A stretch of 64,000 bases of DNA from Tetmemena sp. SeJ-2015 (Eukaryota; Ciliophora; Spirotrichea; Sporadotrichida; Oxytrichidae), in contig JAJKFJ010020742.1 of NCBI GenBank assembly GCA_027382625.1, positions 1 through 64,000 on the forward strand, in the 5' to 3' direction. The notes under the pieces are model-generated. The model was not told the DNA's origin and ran no database searches. It saw only the letters and a list, made by a program, of their open reading frames with translations. Positions 47,919 to 61,500 of the stretch are shown piece by piece; the stretch's first letter is position 1, and each line of letters opens with the position of its first letter. The translations under genes and the position numbers were made by a program.

Positions 47919-48434
47919 ATGGACAAGTTGAAGATTTTCAAGAGTGCAAAGACAAACTTCAGAGACTACACCCGTCTCTCAAGAAACTACCGCCAGGCTC
48001 AGTTCGAAGACCAAATCCTCAGTGATAACAAAAAAGCTCCCTTCGAGCACAGCTGGAAAATTCTTTCCCACATGCACGACTTGAGAGTGTGGACCCTCGC
48101 CTACGCTCCCTCTCAGAAGAATGACTATAGACGTCTCCAGGAGATTCACATGCTCAATAATGAAATGACCTACATGATTTACAGAGCCCTGTGGAAGCGC
48201 CTGTTCGTCTGCACTTTACTCCTTATCTACATCAACAGATTCGGAAAGGACAAGTGGCTCAACCATGGAAACCAAGATAGGTAAGGTTCTTATTTCTCAC
48301 ACTTAGAATGGGTTCAATTTAGTGGCTTATATTCTAAAATAATCACTTCTATTTTCCTTCTGCGTGTAATAATTCCTCTAACAATTTTATATAGTCACGA
48401 TGCTTCGTTCAGAGAGACTACTGGAACTATGTGA
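47919..48434 (+). CDS. Small one-TM protein with an intron
   Basis: A 133-residue protein. Exon 1 is 47919-48280, intron 48281-48394 (GTAAGG...TATATAG), exon 2 48395-48434 ending TGA. The N-terminal third is basic and aromatic (KIFKSAKTNFRDYTRLSRNY). The middle has two amphipathic helices (FEHSWKILSHMHDLRVWTLA), then one hydrophobic segment (about 100-113, LFVCTLLLIYINRF) and a polar tail. Size, basic N-terminus and single TM resemble small accessory subunits of ciliate mitochondrial membrane complexes, but there is no specific match. Codon use is GC-richer than the neighbouring genes, suggesting high expression (inference). Confidence 0.8.
48281..48394 (+). other. Spliceosomal intron, 114 bp
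   Basis: Donor GTAAGG after CAAGATAG, acceptor TATATAG before TCACGATGC. Removal keeps the frame (NQD-SHDASF). No pointer repeat needed. Confidence 0.8.
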
Positions 48435-48461
48435 GTATCCAAATCAAAACTAGAGTTTGCC

Positions 48462-51400
48462 TATACGATATTCGCTTCTAAGTTGTAAAGTCTGCAAGGA
48501 CAAGCTAACTTATATTCACGAGCTGAAGTATTTGTAGAAGCAGCAACTCATTCTCTTATTTAAATAAAGCTTTCATTCCTATGAATGAATCTCTTCAGAG
48601 CGTTTAAATTAAAAAGGTGGATGAAAAATTTATTAGAGAATATAAATCTATGATTATTGGAGAGTTGAATAAAGTTTATAAATGATAAAGTTGCAAACTA
48701 CCTCTCACAACCATGCTTAATAGAGCATAGATCTCTTGAACTCCAATTCAAAAGTATATAGCAGAATAGCAAGTCCACAATCATTAAGTGTATGTTTTAT
48801 TAATTGATCACTGCTAGTATCATCTTCAGATGAGACTAGCTCAGAACGTAGCTAAAAATAAAATACTGTACTCTTTCTTGGAATGATACAGTTTCCAGAC
48901 TTATCTATTTTCTAATTTTATATATAATTGACTTTTTTGAGTGTTTTTCAAGACAATGTGATCACCATTAAATACGCAATATCGGGAGTTGAGAAGTCTG
49001 CCATCAAATTTAAAGTACTGCTTAGGAATATAGAGTAACCCTTGAAGAGCTCAGTTTATCAAAGCAAGTTAAAAAGATCAGGAGAAGGATCAGGAATCAC
49101 AAAATAGCGCAAAGGAATTAAACTTATCCTTCTAATCCACCAAATTATAATAATTTATTGCCTCTTACCATTTTAAATGAGCGCGAACAATAGAAAATTT
49201 TTTGCAGAGCCGAATAAACCAAAAATGATGACTCTTAAAATCCAAATTCTTTGATCATTTAATTTCCTAAGTAATTTTGGTAAATAGTGAAAGTTAGGTG
49301 GTACTATTTGAGTCTATGGAATAAAGCACAAATTAAAAAGCCTAGAGCGTAAAATTCAACATAGATAATTAGGATAATATAACAAGATCAAATATAGTTT
49401 TTGAATTACATCCATACTTACTTATATTATATTATATTGCAATAGCAAATCAGGAAATAAGCTCAATAACTAATATTCACCATAAACTCCTAATTCATAA
49501 CCTACACTACTTTAAAATAAGGATTAGAACAAATAAAATCAGTAAAAGCATCTGGAGACTATTCTAGATCTTTCGGAGGAGCTATTGACTGAGTCTCCAG
49601 GAAGGTCTGTCGAAGAAATTGAAGAAGAGGACTACCTTAAACCACACTAGTTAAAAATAAAATGTATTCATTGAAGTTTAAATTTGGCTTACGTATGACT
49701 ATGCTCCATCTAGATAGTCGAAGGAGTATCTCCATCCTCATCAAGATAATTAAACCATATCAAAATTAAAAGATAAAATTTCCTATTAGAGAATCCCTCA
49801 TTAACAGTATTAGCTTATAAATTATAAAAAAGAGGGAAATTTAATTTAAAAATCTGGAATAAATTTTAAATGGCTTAAACTAGATTTGTTATAAAGTAAC
49901 ATTTTAGATAATTCCTAAATTTTTATCTTGTAAACGAGAATTTTTTAAATCCACTAATTTTATTGATCTGATTGAATGCTACTCGATATTTCGAGATAAT
50001 TGTAATATTATTATGTGACTATAGTTGATAACATCTAATGAGTATCAAAATACATCAAGCACAACCTCGTTAAAGAAGTCAGTTTCATTGAAAGTTTTCA
50101 AAGTACCATCATTATAAGCAACTCTATCTGACAAAAATATTCTTCAACGAAAAATAAGCGTGCATTAGCAACCACATAAGAAATTATGCAAGCTTTATAA
50201 TTTTATTTTTAATGTTTTGAAAGTGGCTTTTGATAATGTATCTACTGAGTAGCACTAAAGAAGATTGAATTTAAAGACCTCCAATTTCACCGTTCACAGA
50301 TTAAATGGACAGAGCTTTATGCTTATTGACTCTTTTTACCATGCTAACAATAATATAATAGTTACTATGCTTTTAAAAATATGGGAGTCGATAATACTGC
50401 TAAGCGTGTCCCTAAGCCTGATGAACTAAAGTAATCTAAAATTGATGAAATAACGTCTATGATCGATCAAATGCTTTTTTTACTTAATTGTACACATATA
50501 AATTATTTTGATGCAAGCACAGAAGCCATAGGATGCACAAAGACTTATTTCAAATATGAGTTTATACCTGCAAAATCGAGAGAGCACGCTTCAAGAAAGA
50601 TAGTCAACTGAATCCTTTATAGGCAGCAGCAAAGATCTCACTCAAAATTTTACAAGAAATTTCAAGAGCCCATACTTACACAAAACCAAGATAGTGTAAA
50701 TTGCAGCTGCTCAAAAGTAGTCTGCTCTTAGATTCTTAAAATAGAGCAAGGACTAGCTATGCAATGAATAGGACAGCAACTCAAAATTTAATACCTATTT
50801 TCAAGAAGATTTTATGTAAATTTATATTGTAGAGTGTATTTTAAGAGTTTGAGTTTGCAGTTTCTTAGGAAGAATTTAGGTTCTTCTCAAGGAATTTAAA
50901 AGGAATAAAATTAGCAAGAAATAACACCTGCGTATACTGAGTTAAATAATAATCAAATTCTTAGTAAAATCAGGAAAGAAAAGTCAAAGTTATGTCTTAA
51001 TTGCAGCAACATGAGCAATAAGGATTTAACGAAATTGCTTTTTCAGATAATGATAAATAGCTCGATGGAAAATTATAAGAGAAATAAGGCGAATCTCAGT
51101 CCCTAACTAAACTAAAATTCTTTGATAGAAGGCAGCTGATGACATCATCTTCTTAAAAACGATTTATTCTTTCTCATTTAACCATAATTTTATTTTAATA
51201 TCGATTGAGTTCATCGAGTACTATGAAACTATAAGTTTACATATAATTGCTATATTTGAGCAATTTTTTTTAATAAAATAAGCGCCTAACTCATAGTTAA
51301 GCAAATAAGGATAGAGTAGCAGTTATTGAAGCAACTATTGAGATAAAATGAAAATGTAAATAAGGATTAGAGTACGAGAGTAGCTAGTGTTTCAGTAAGC

Positions 51401-51943
51401 AAAAGAATTAAAGGTCAGCAATAAGTGAACAGCATTTTGTTTAATCAATAGGCAGAAAGATCTATTCTGCTTAAAAGAGATATTTTCACAAACGTCAGAG
51501 GATCTACATCCTCTGGAGTAAGAGGTAGTAATGCTTTGGCTAGCATGAGTATCACCCCCAGGTCAAGTAAAATAGAGAAACAGGAGTAAGATCAAAATTA
51601 AACTCACTATTCGGCTAGGAAGCCAACTCCTAAATTTATCTCACACACTCAGTTTAATCTTTCATTATATGCGATATAATTAAAGTTAAGAATGATGCAA
51701 GCAAATCAAGACATTTCTGATATCAAATATTCCTAATAAAGCCTTTCACTATTATCAAAGCAAGGCAGCAAATCTCAAAGGAGTTTACTGAATCAACAAG
51801 AAGAAATTAAGAAACCAAAGGTTTCCAAGTTTATAAAATGGGATAGGCTTAGATAGACTCTAAGGAATAACTTAAATGGTGCTATTAAGATAACCACTTA
51901 GCCTTCACAAACAGCTAGGTAGGGATTCAACAACTATTCATGA
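48462..51943 (+). CDS. Large uncharacterised protein, many MDSs
   Basis: Plus-strand islands in the ciliate code, ending with TGA 51941. The first (48455-48570) has paired cysteines (LLSCKVCKDKLTYIHELKYL). Others are 48610-48790, 48960-49330, 49455-49660, 50235-50560, 50580-50800, 50870-51130 and a long final block 51300-51940 (SKRIKGQQQVNSILFNQQAE, IFTNVRGSTSSGVRGS, KPKVSKFIKWDRLRQTLRNN). One segment (RRLNLKTSNFTVHRLNGQ then SFMLIDSFYHANNN) has a PAS-like feel, but this is weak. AT-rich inserts containing TGA separate the islands. I could not fix the start codon, and the first island begins within 30 bp of the preceding gene's stop. Confidence 0.5.
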
Positions 51944-52155
51944 TATTTTCAAGACACTTTAAATTCTTAATCTATAACTTAATTTGAAACATTTAATTTC
52001 ATATTTCACCAATTTAAATTGAATAATAGCTTAATTCTTTTTTACTTGATTTTAATATTGTTTGCTCAATAATTATACTAAACATTTGTGGTGTCAACGA
52101 ATAGGGAATTTGAAATTTAAATTTGTTAATTTGAGATTTTGAGTATCCAGAAAAT

Positions 52156-55100
52156 ATGAAAAAGTCCCAGTCTCACTCAAAGATTCAGACTGCTCCTTCC
52201 ACTAATAAGAATTACGATTGCGAGTCACTCGATTTATAATTGGATGCCTAATATAATAACCTTGATAAATTAACGTCGAGAACTTTAAACAAAAATTATG
52301 ATTGTATGAAAGTTATAATGGTTTTAGAGAAACCGTCAATTACAACGGAATTAATAAAGATTTTAGAGCAAAGACAGTAGTAGCAGCGGCACCATGAACT
52401 AACCTTAAAGTACTAAAGCCCAAAATTAGCAATTGCAAGGTGAATTTTATATCAGTGTAAAATCCTATTTAAATATGAACTAATTAAGTTTGATGGCACA
52501 CCAAAGTACAGAACAGCCACCAATTTTTACAGTGCTCATCAGAATGCAAGATAAGCTTCAAGGAACTCGCCCCCTCATCTCAAGAAATCCAGTAGCACGA
52601 GCTCAGCTCAGCAACTCCCAAAAATGTCATCATCTTAAATTTCATTTTCTCTAGTTCCAAAAAGAAATAAGGACAGAGAGTAAATATTTCTCACTTAAGA
52701 GCCAGATGAGCAGACTTAATTATATTTCTCCACCTCCGAAAATCAATATATTGAGACTAGGAAGCACTAGCACAAAGAAAAAGCTTTGGAAGAAAGGATT
52801 CTAAACATCGCAAAAATAATCTAGCCCTCGATAGCTCACTATCTAACAGTGAATATTCCAAGCGCACAGTCTCAAATCATCCTCATTAGCTAAACTTACT
52901 CTGAGAGTCAAAACAAACCTAAAATTATGAAAAACTTTTGCCAAAGTGAGTCCCAGTCATCATCTCACCAAAGGGCATAAGCACTCAAAGAATAAATTAA
53001 ACTTAGTTAGCAGCAACTAAGTGGGAGCACCAGTGGAAGCTTTGGGGTACAACCTAATCTCAGAATCAAATCTCAAAACACTCTGCAACTGCTCCAGATG
53101 CAGCAGATCTAAGAAGAATCACAATAACTCAATAGTCAAAGAAGCAGTTATGGAGCGTCTGAGATCTCCAATAGAGGAGGTGTAGGTTAACACCATGACT
53201 AGAATAAATTATTGAGGAGCACTGCTAGTAGTGCATGCTTTAACGTTGTTTCAAGCTAACTTCAAACTGAGAAGAGTAATTCTATTCCAAGAGGTGCAAC
53301 AGCTATCTCATCTAGCTCTTAGCTATCCTCAACCAATAAATTGATGATTAAGAGTGGAAGTAGTGCAGCTGGTATTTATTAGTCTTATTAGTCTGTTAAG
53401 GACATACTCTTTTAGAATTCTTGTAGGAGATCCACTGAAAGGAAAGTTTCTAGCTAAGACTTAAAAATCAAGTAATCTTGCTTTAAGTCGCTCAAAAAGT
53501 ATGTGAAATTGATTACAAAATTAGTTTACACTACTATGAAGAGTTTTCATTTTTACATTGAAGATGAAGGTGAGAGTTTTCTTGAGCGATGAGATTAAGA
53601 GACTAAACATGGAGTTCTAAAGTCTTTAGGCTTTGAACACAGCACTCTAGAAAGAAAATTATGAGTAGCAGCTCGTTTTAGAAAATTATAAGTTGCTTAA
53701 TATCGAAGGGTTTCCTAATAATTAAACAAACTTCCTATATTCAAATGGTGATATTCACAAGGCTTACTCAATATGCTCAGCATTAGAAAAAATTCAACAA
53801 AGAACTGAAAAGAAAGCGATGCTTGCTTTTCTCTAGGGATTTAAATAGCTTAGAGTGAAAGAACAAGCTTTGCTGAGGATTTATAAGAAGCATGAGAACA
53901 TATAGAAAATGAGAACCTTCTTAAAATGGAGTTGCAAAGTTAGGAAAATAAGCGCAAATAAGAATAAGTCTCCTGTTTCTCGGGGAATATCTTTGATCCT
54001 TCATAAACCTCCAAAACACTAATTCAATCACAATAACGGTCAATAGCTAATCGATATTAGCACATGCCCAAACTCTATAGGAAAAACTTAGATATCGAGC
54101 TGCTACCTCAACAAGTCTAAATCTTAAAATAAGTTCATAAGTAACGCATGCTCGAATGACAACACTGTAGCTTATTCAAGACACTTCAAGTTTAAATGTC
54201 ATTCCTCTAAAGCTTACTCTAGATTCGAGAAAGAATTCTCAAATCTCAATGATAACCAATGCTAACTAAAACGTTGAAAATCACTCAAAATGCTCTTAAA
54301 GACTAAATTCTAAAGAGTCAGACAAGAGTTGTGTTACCACAACTACTCTGTCTAATCACTATGCTAGCAATACAAACAGCTAAAACTAAACTATACTTAC
54401 AACCACCAATCAACGGTAAAGAGTAGCAAGTGAACATCATGCTAGATCTTAGCAAAGCTCCTAAGAAAGGACTATATCTCAGGATAGACAGTCTATTCAG
54501 ACTACCAATCTCAGGGAGTCTATTAAATCTTAACTTGGCCCTCTTCCTTCAATAGATAAGGCTAAGGGAAGACTGTTTGACACAAAGATGCTCAAAAACT
54601 TCAAAGAATACAAATTTTGGACAAGGAGAGTTCAACTAAGAATCTTAAGATTCAAGGAGACATCATAAATAGAGACTCCATCCCAAAAGTTATCAGTCCA
54701 ATAGAAATGAAATCACCTTCTAACTCTTTAAACCCAAAGCAAGCAATAAAGTTTGACACAGGGATCCAGAACTAGAAATCTGGCAGAGCTTCCAATCTTT
54801 CAAATCAACCTCAAGGGCCCACTCATTAAAGTCAAAGTTCCCAGCACAGCATCTAGGCACTACTTTAAAAGCTAAATTAGAATGCTCTTATGCAAAACCC
54901 AACGATGAATAACTTTAACTCAAACAATGACACTCATTCTCACCTGAATATGCCGAGCAGCAACATTTCTTCAAGTGGATTCATGATCAGTCATGGTGAA
55001 ACTGTGAAATAGCTACAAGACTTTTGAGCCTACTGAAATTGACTTCTCTGCCACTAATTTCAATATTTACAGTCATATTAACAACCCTTCGAACTTTAGT

Positions 55101-56166
55101 ATCTCGAATATAACATGGAGAGCATGATATTCTAAATGAAGAATGCTTCATCGGACCAAAAGAAAATGCAAATGAGGAATAGAGATGATAAAATTGAGGA
55201 GAAGAACTCTCAAGCCTAGCTTGCTAAGCAAGGTCATAAGGATTCTAGTAAAGTTAAGGAGTTTGTATAAAACGCAAAGTAAGTCTCGGAGAACTAAAAT
55301 GTGAAAGATGTAATGGCGAGTTCCAACGGGTTCAACAAGTTCAAAAGATCTGAAATTAAAATGATACCCTCAGATAGAGAAGAAAAGTAACATAAACTGT
55401 GGGGAAAATAATTTTTATTAAAATTTTGCACGATAAATGGCTTAACCAGAGGAACACTCCGAGGGATGATTTCTCTGTGAAAGAAGACCATCAAGTTTTG
55501 AGAGGTCCTTTAAGTGAAAGGGAGAGAGATATAATTCCCTAAGAAAGATTAACTTAAGGAACTAAACTCAGGGAGAAAGTATTCACACCTGAGTTTACTA
55601 GTCAACACCAAAGAAAGCAATCTAAGAAATTAACGTCCCAAGTTGTTTAAGAATACAAACTAATGAGGAAATATTAATTTGACTATTTTAAGAATTTGAG
55701 GAATGGAAGCACCTAGTCATGCCTTGTTAAAAAAATTAATTTACCCATACTATAAGAACTTGGTTAGGAGAACAAAGAGAATATAGATTTGAACGTTCTG
55801 CTTCAAAAGAAGATCTAGTTAGTTTAGATCCCAGATAGCACGAAGTTGCAAACTCAAAATATAGACTTCCTCTCGAGTGATGAATCTTCATGCTTCAGAG
55901 ACAGGAGTGACATCTAATTCTATGATCGCTTAAAATAAGATAGGAACTTAGCTGACTCCTAATACTCAGACTTAAGCGCTGAGAAATCAGCCTAAATACT
56001 TACTCATCTTATAATTAATTTTGATTTAAATTATGAAGAACAGAAAGGATATCCTGAAGTAGTTAAAGCAAATTTGAAAGTGAAGCAAAAAATATAGTTG
56101 TGTTCATAAAGTTACATAAGCAAGATTATGAAAAATCACACTTAAAAAGTTTAATATTCGATTTGA
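52156..56166 (+). CDS. Very large S/Q/N-rich protein with coiled coils, function unknown
   Basis: Start ATG 52156 (MKKSQSHSKIQTAPSTNKNY), end TGA 56164. Contains a continuous TGA-free frame from about 52490 to 53550 (over 350 codons, dozens of TAA/TAG). Order: S/Q-rich disordered N-terminal half (SSTSSAQQLPKMSSSQ; GSTSGSFGVQPN); a helical coiled-coil core at 53560-53930 (LSDEIKRLNMEFQSLQALNT; QQRTEKKAMLAFLQGFKQLR); a basic patch (KWSCKVRKISANKNKS); S/T/Q-rich linkers; and a charged C-terminal part (55440-56160) with DKWLNQRNTPRDDFSVKEDH and EYKLMRKYQFDYFKNLRNGS. Frame switches at about 52440-52490, 53550, 54270, 54630, 55030, 55120 and 55430 mark presumed IESs. No catalytic motif. A cytoskeletal or signalling scaffold is possible; unassigned. 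Confidence 0.6.
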
Positions 56167-56300
56167 CTTACTGACATTAACAGTGTTGCTATTTAAGGTT
56201 AATTATAATAAAGCTTTTAATAAATTTGTAGTAGCAGTAGTAGTATTATTATTAAAGCGAAAGAACTTTGTAGGGTTATCTGAGGATAGTTTTATTTGAT
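56167..56300. repeat. Short trinucleotide-like tract in spacer
   Basis: Near 56228-56255 the spacer contains gtagtagcagtagtagtatt followed by attatta, a degenerate GTA/ATT triplet run between two plus-strand genes. Confidence 0.5.
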
Positions 56301-58294
56301 ATGAGTGAATTATTTTAATATCAGAGTTATGAGGAATAATTAGAGCTAAGATAATCTTCTCTCGAGCCATATTTAACACCTTTCATCAATTTAAGCAACT
56401 AAAAAATAATTTTGAGCTTTAAATCAATGCAAAGTGTTGAAAATAACCTGCAGAATTAACAAGCTTCCTAGTAAATGAGCATGCGCTTATCATCTGAGCA
56501 AGAAGAGCCTGTCTAAAATCTAATGAGGAAGCGAATCGCTCTACTCTTATCAAGTTTATTCGACATTTGCTTGTTTGTAGGACTAATGACCTTTTTGACT
56601 CTATTCTATTACGATGATCCGAACGGCCGCTTACTATGGAAGCTAGGCATTACATGCAACTTTTGGGCAATCCTATTCGAATTTAGAATAAGAGTACTGC
56701 AGTGCTGCGGATACCCCTTGAAGGAGATGCGGAGAGTAAGTGGAGGGTGTTGTCTGGAGTTCACTCGCATCCGAATGAAGCTGGCTGACTATTTTTGCTT
56801 CTACTACATTTTCTTTTGCGAGCTCATCGATCATAAAATATGAAATATGCATGAGCAATTTGAGTATTTTTCTATTTTAAAATGCAAGCGTATTGGTTAT
56901 GAAGTAGTATCGATCTGAACACGAGCGCATAATGTTCATCACCGTGGTGTCGATAAATGCGTTCTACCTTGTACTTTGGATCATATTTACAAAGAGCACG
57001 AGCTTCAGTAGATTCTAAAAATTTTGCAATGCTATTTTTAATATATTCCCAAAGGAAAAAGCAAGATCAGGGCCTTCTTCTCCACCTTAGATCACTTTGA
57101 GTCAAGAAAATTCTGCTTCCGAGTCTACCTCATCTGATATTGAATAGAGAATCAAATTCATAGCATTTTAATGAGTTTATTTGAGAATAAACATGCAGAG
57201 CAGAGAGAGGAGAAAACTTAATAAGAAGGAAGCTGCAAAGCTCATTAAGAATATGCCTGTCATTTTAGTCACAAACCAACCATAGACCTTAACATCTCAG
57301 TTCTCAGGCTAATCTAATCCAGCTTAAAACATATTATGAAAGTGTTTTTAAGAGCAGAGGAAACTGAGATATCTTTGACTCAAGATTTGCTAGCATTACA
57401 CAACCGACAACAGAGCAGTCTCAAGCAATAGGAAATCAAGTACTTTAGCAAGGATGAACTAAGCAAAGAGTATTGTGCTATCTGTTTGGACTCTCTTCTT
57501 AAGTAGAAGGCTGGCACCAACAAAACTGATACTTTACAAAAGAGGGAGAGTGAGATAAACTCCAAAGATATGAGTGAGGAGTAGTGTCCACGTCATCATC
57601 ACCCTCATATACATCATTAGCACTAATTAAACACTCTCTAATCTCCAAAGAGCGACACCTTTTCAAATATTGATCTTGAGGGAGCTAATAACTCATCACC
57701 TGAGAAATGCAATAATCCAAAAGTCAAACACTAAAGAGCAAGTGGCCTAAAGATAAGGGCTCTCTTCTCTAATATATCAAGAGTACCTTAGCTTTTAAAG
57801 TAAAAGCTAACGCAGAAATCTAGTATTCTAAAGCTTTTATTTAATTGTCATATTGCAAATCTTCGGAAGGAGAATGTTTGAGAATAAGAGCATTTCCAGA
57901 GTGTGAGCATCTATACCACGAGCATTGCCTGGAAAGTTGGATTTAAGAAAGTGATTCTTGTCCCATGTGCAGAAGACGTACAAGTAGTCTCTGCTAGGAG
58001 GAATTAAAAGAGCAGCAATTGCTTGCACAAGAAGATGACGAATCTGACGACGACATTGATTTAAGGCTATATTTCGTTTTAAGATTGAAAATCTCTTGTT
58101 CTACTCTGATAAGAAGAATAAGAGGCCACACAAACGACTTCCATAAACTTAATCTACTCAAAGCTCAACATGCTTTAATTTAAAAATGTATGATAAATAA
58201 AGCATGCTTGGATTCTGAGGGCTCATCATCCAATATAAGGTCCATAGAAGACTCTAATTTAAATGAAAATCAAGAGGGATACAGTATAAATTGA
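56301..58294 (+). CDS. Membrane RING-H2 E3 ubiquitin ligase-like protein
   Basis: Start ATG 56301 (MSELFQYQSYEEQLELRQSS), end TGA 58292. After a ~75-residue polar N-terminus come at least three hydrophobic segments: LLLSSLFDICLFVGLMTFL, a second near GITCNFWAILFEF, and MFITVVSINAFYLVLWIIF near 56940. A cytoplasmic charged region follows. A RING signature then appears in two parts: YCAICLDSLL (C1-C2, at 57475) and, about 140 residues later, CEHLYHEHCLESWI and CPMCRRR (C3 to C8, at 57905-57975). The zinc ligands fit a C3H2C3 RING-H2 finger, which recruits ubiquitin-conjugating enzymes, but the C2-C3 loop is far longer than usual. IESs are inferred near 56840-56890, 57170, 57340 and possibly 57840. 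The acidic DDESDDDID stretch and a polar tail follow. Confidence 0.75.
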
Positions 58295-58512
58295 ACAACA
58301 ACATCATCTATTTTTTATTAACTTACAAAAATGTGAAAAACACGTTGCTAAGTTTGAATTTGAATTTGATTTAGAAATTTGGATTTATAACAAAGAATAA
58401 AGGCTTTATAAGAGAGTTTCTAACTGCAATAAAATTTGCTTCCATATCTGATTTGCCCACCCTCTGCGCTTAACTTTATATCGAGCTTTATAGTTCTTTA
58501 TTTATGTGCTAA

Positions 58513-61500
58513 TCACTGAACGAGCCTTGAGTTCTTGCGAGCGTCCTTCAAGTTCAAAGCAGGAGGATTTCCAGTTAGGCCCATACCCGTACCACCTATT
58601 CCCATGGCCGGTCCCATACTCTTTCCTGCACCAACTAGCATTTACTTTCCAGTTTGAGGCTTTTATCCAATTGGATTCAGCACTCTCACAAATTATCAAG
58701 GTACTAAAAAAGTAAGTACTCCTATGTTCGGGTTGGTTCCAAACATCTTGTTGAAGTTTTCTTCTCTATTGATAAGCTCTAATTTATAGAACTTCATGTC
58801 CTCAGCTGCTTTCTTGAGTGCATTATCTTTTTGATATTATCTCCTCTTACAACTGGCGGATTAGTTCCAAGTCTTCAGGCCTTGAGGGTCTATTCTCATA
58901 GAGTTCTTGCAACTCTAATGAAGCGGTCATTTAGTTATCTGTATTTTTAATCCATTATCACTTATTATAAAATCAATAAGTCTAAATCCATGAGCTCTGT
59001 GGCTTAGCCAAACTCAGCTTGCATTTCTTGCATCTCTCTCATTTGCTCCTAAATAAGTTGGTTCATGTCCTTCTTTAGCTTCTCTTGCAGACTGCGCTCC
59101 TTCAATCCGAATTCTTCCTCTACCTCTTGAATACGAGCTTTACATTTACGTTGCTCATCCTTCATGGTTGCTTCAGCCTCTTTGACTCTATCCTGCATTT
59201 TCTTAATCTCAAAGTCTTTTTCTCCCAACTGAAAATGAAAGCTCCTTAACTTCGCCCTTTAGGTTTGCTATCTCACTGGTTAATTATGAAGCATAAATAA
59301 GTGTGATTATAATTCTTGGATCTTCTTAAGTAACTCTTTCTCTCTGCGCATGGCATCCTCCTATTCCTTTTCTCTTTCCTTTTGCAGCTATGCTATTGAG
59401 CTATCATGCTCCTTCTATTTCTTGTCCATAGCTTTGTCGAAATTAGCATTCAATGTTTCAATCAACTTCTCCTGCTCTTCCTTCAATTTCTTAATTGCTG
59501 CTTCCTTATTGCTGACTTCCTACTGCACAGCTTGGTCTCTTTCTCTTTCGAGTCTCTCCCTTAGCTCTTATAATTCTCTTGAATGCTGTTCCTTCAAATC
59601 CTTAATCTGTCGTTAGAAGTCTTCTCTAAGCTTTTGAGTATCTCCCTCTTTGGAGTTTCGCATAGCCTCTAGTTGTTTCTCATAGTCTGCTCTCATCTCT
59701 TCTTGCTTTCTTTGAAGTTCAGCCTTCTCCTACTCAAATTACTCTCTCAATTTCTTAAGCTCTTGCTCCAGTTGCTCAATTCTCCTTTACAACTCTTTCT
59801 GCACGAATAAGAAAGAGTAATAGTGTTCATTAAAGATGTAATTGGAATTCTCTATCGGAAGCAGAATTTTTCTTGAGTTCTTCAAGCATGCGCTCGTACT
59901 TTAATCGCTGCTGGTCTAGCTCCTGCTCTTTCTGAGACTTAAGTCTCTCCTGAATTTCACTCACATCTTGCTAAAATTGCCTCCTCTATCTTTCCATCTC
60001 CTGCTTCAAACGATCTAACTCATCTGCTAATTAACCTGCAGAGGCTCTTTAGTTCTCCAAGGCTACTCTCAGTTAAACAAATACTATAATGTTCTTCCTC
60101 TAATCTAGTGATTGTGGACTGCAGCGTTTGGATCTCTCTTTTGAGTGAGGCAATCTCAGCATGCAATCCATCTATTTCTCCCTTTAGTCTGCTGATCTCG
60201 CCATTCGCAGAATCTAACTCACTCTGCTTCTCATTTAGCTTCTTCTTCCAATCTAATTAAAAATCAAGCAAACTACATATCAATCTTCAAGCTCTTTCCT
60301 GAGTTGTTGTTCCCTCTCTTTAGCATTGCCTTCTAGATTTTCCCTTTCTCTCCTGAGTATTTCTTCGAGCTCTTTCACTTTGGCATCCATTTCTCTTCTT
60401 AGCTTCTCAAGCTCTTAGTTCTTGAGAGCTTCTAATTCTCTGAGTCTACGTTCGTAGTCTTCCTGCATGTCCTTCATTCTTCTTTCATACTCTCTTGTCA
60501 AGTCTTCCTTCTCCCTGATCGACTCTCTTTGCATCTTCTCCTTAACATAAATAATTATGAACATTAAAAAGCAAATTAAAAACTAAAAAGCATGAACAAG
60601 AAATAATTCAAGCCTAGATAGATGTAATTCTATTTAAATCTTAAAGACAACCTCATTCTGAGAAGTTATTATAGATTTAGGCAATAAAAATTACTCAAAT
60701 TAAGCAAAATTATAAGTTTTGAGACCGTTATAGACACATTTTCTGTTAATATGCCGTCTCCAAACCATACATTTGTTGCAGTCTATAAACTTTACCTCTT
60801 TACCAAATCAATTATAAAATTTCCTTTTCTTATTCATGGGACTCGGTCATTAGTTTGATTTTCCGTTCTAGCTGTTAGACCACATCTCCACTCTCACTCT
60901 TCAGGATGTTTATCTGATCCTCCAAATCCTTGATACGCTTTTCATAATCCCTCTTCTACTTTTCAAATACTCACACCATCACATTTTATAATTAATGATT
61001 TCGGATCTATCTTATTCATCGCCTAGTTGCTTTCTTAGTTCAGATATTTGCTTCTCCAAATCTTGTACTCTTCGCTGCAGCTTGTCGATTTCCTGCTCCT
61101 TCTAAGCTAGCTCTCCTTGCAGGTTGCCGCTCGTCTTAGTCAACTGATCCCTCATCCTGTCAATCTCCTTCTGTAGTCTCAGCTTCTCCTCCTCAAGCTC
61201 CTTCTCCTTCTCTCTCAGCTGCTTAGTCAGTCTCTCTATCTCCTGCCTTGCAGCTTCTAACTCCTACTTGGCTTGGCTCAGTTGCTTCTACAGTTCTGAG
61301 CTTGCCTGTCCACCTGAAGCCAGTAGGTCATTGAGTCTTTGCACTTCTTTCTCCAACTGTGCTATCTTAGAGTCTCTCTCCTGCACTGACCTGTCTCTCT
61401 CAGTCTGTGTGTCCTTTAGTCTCTTGTTAAGCTCCACGATCTCAGCGTCTAGCTTCTTAATCTTGCCTTCCATGATCTCCAGCTTTCCATCGAAGTCCTT

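Noticed and set aside
53527..53585. 9-bp repeat AGAGTTTTC as an IES pointer
   Set aside because: The two copies are exact, but the join leads into a TGA within three codons and does not connect the two coding frames; another nearby frame change would be needed.
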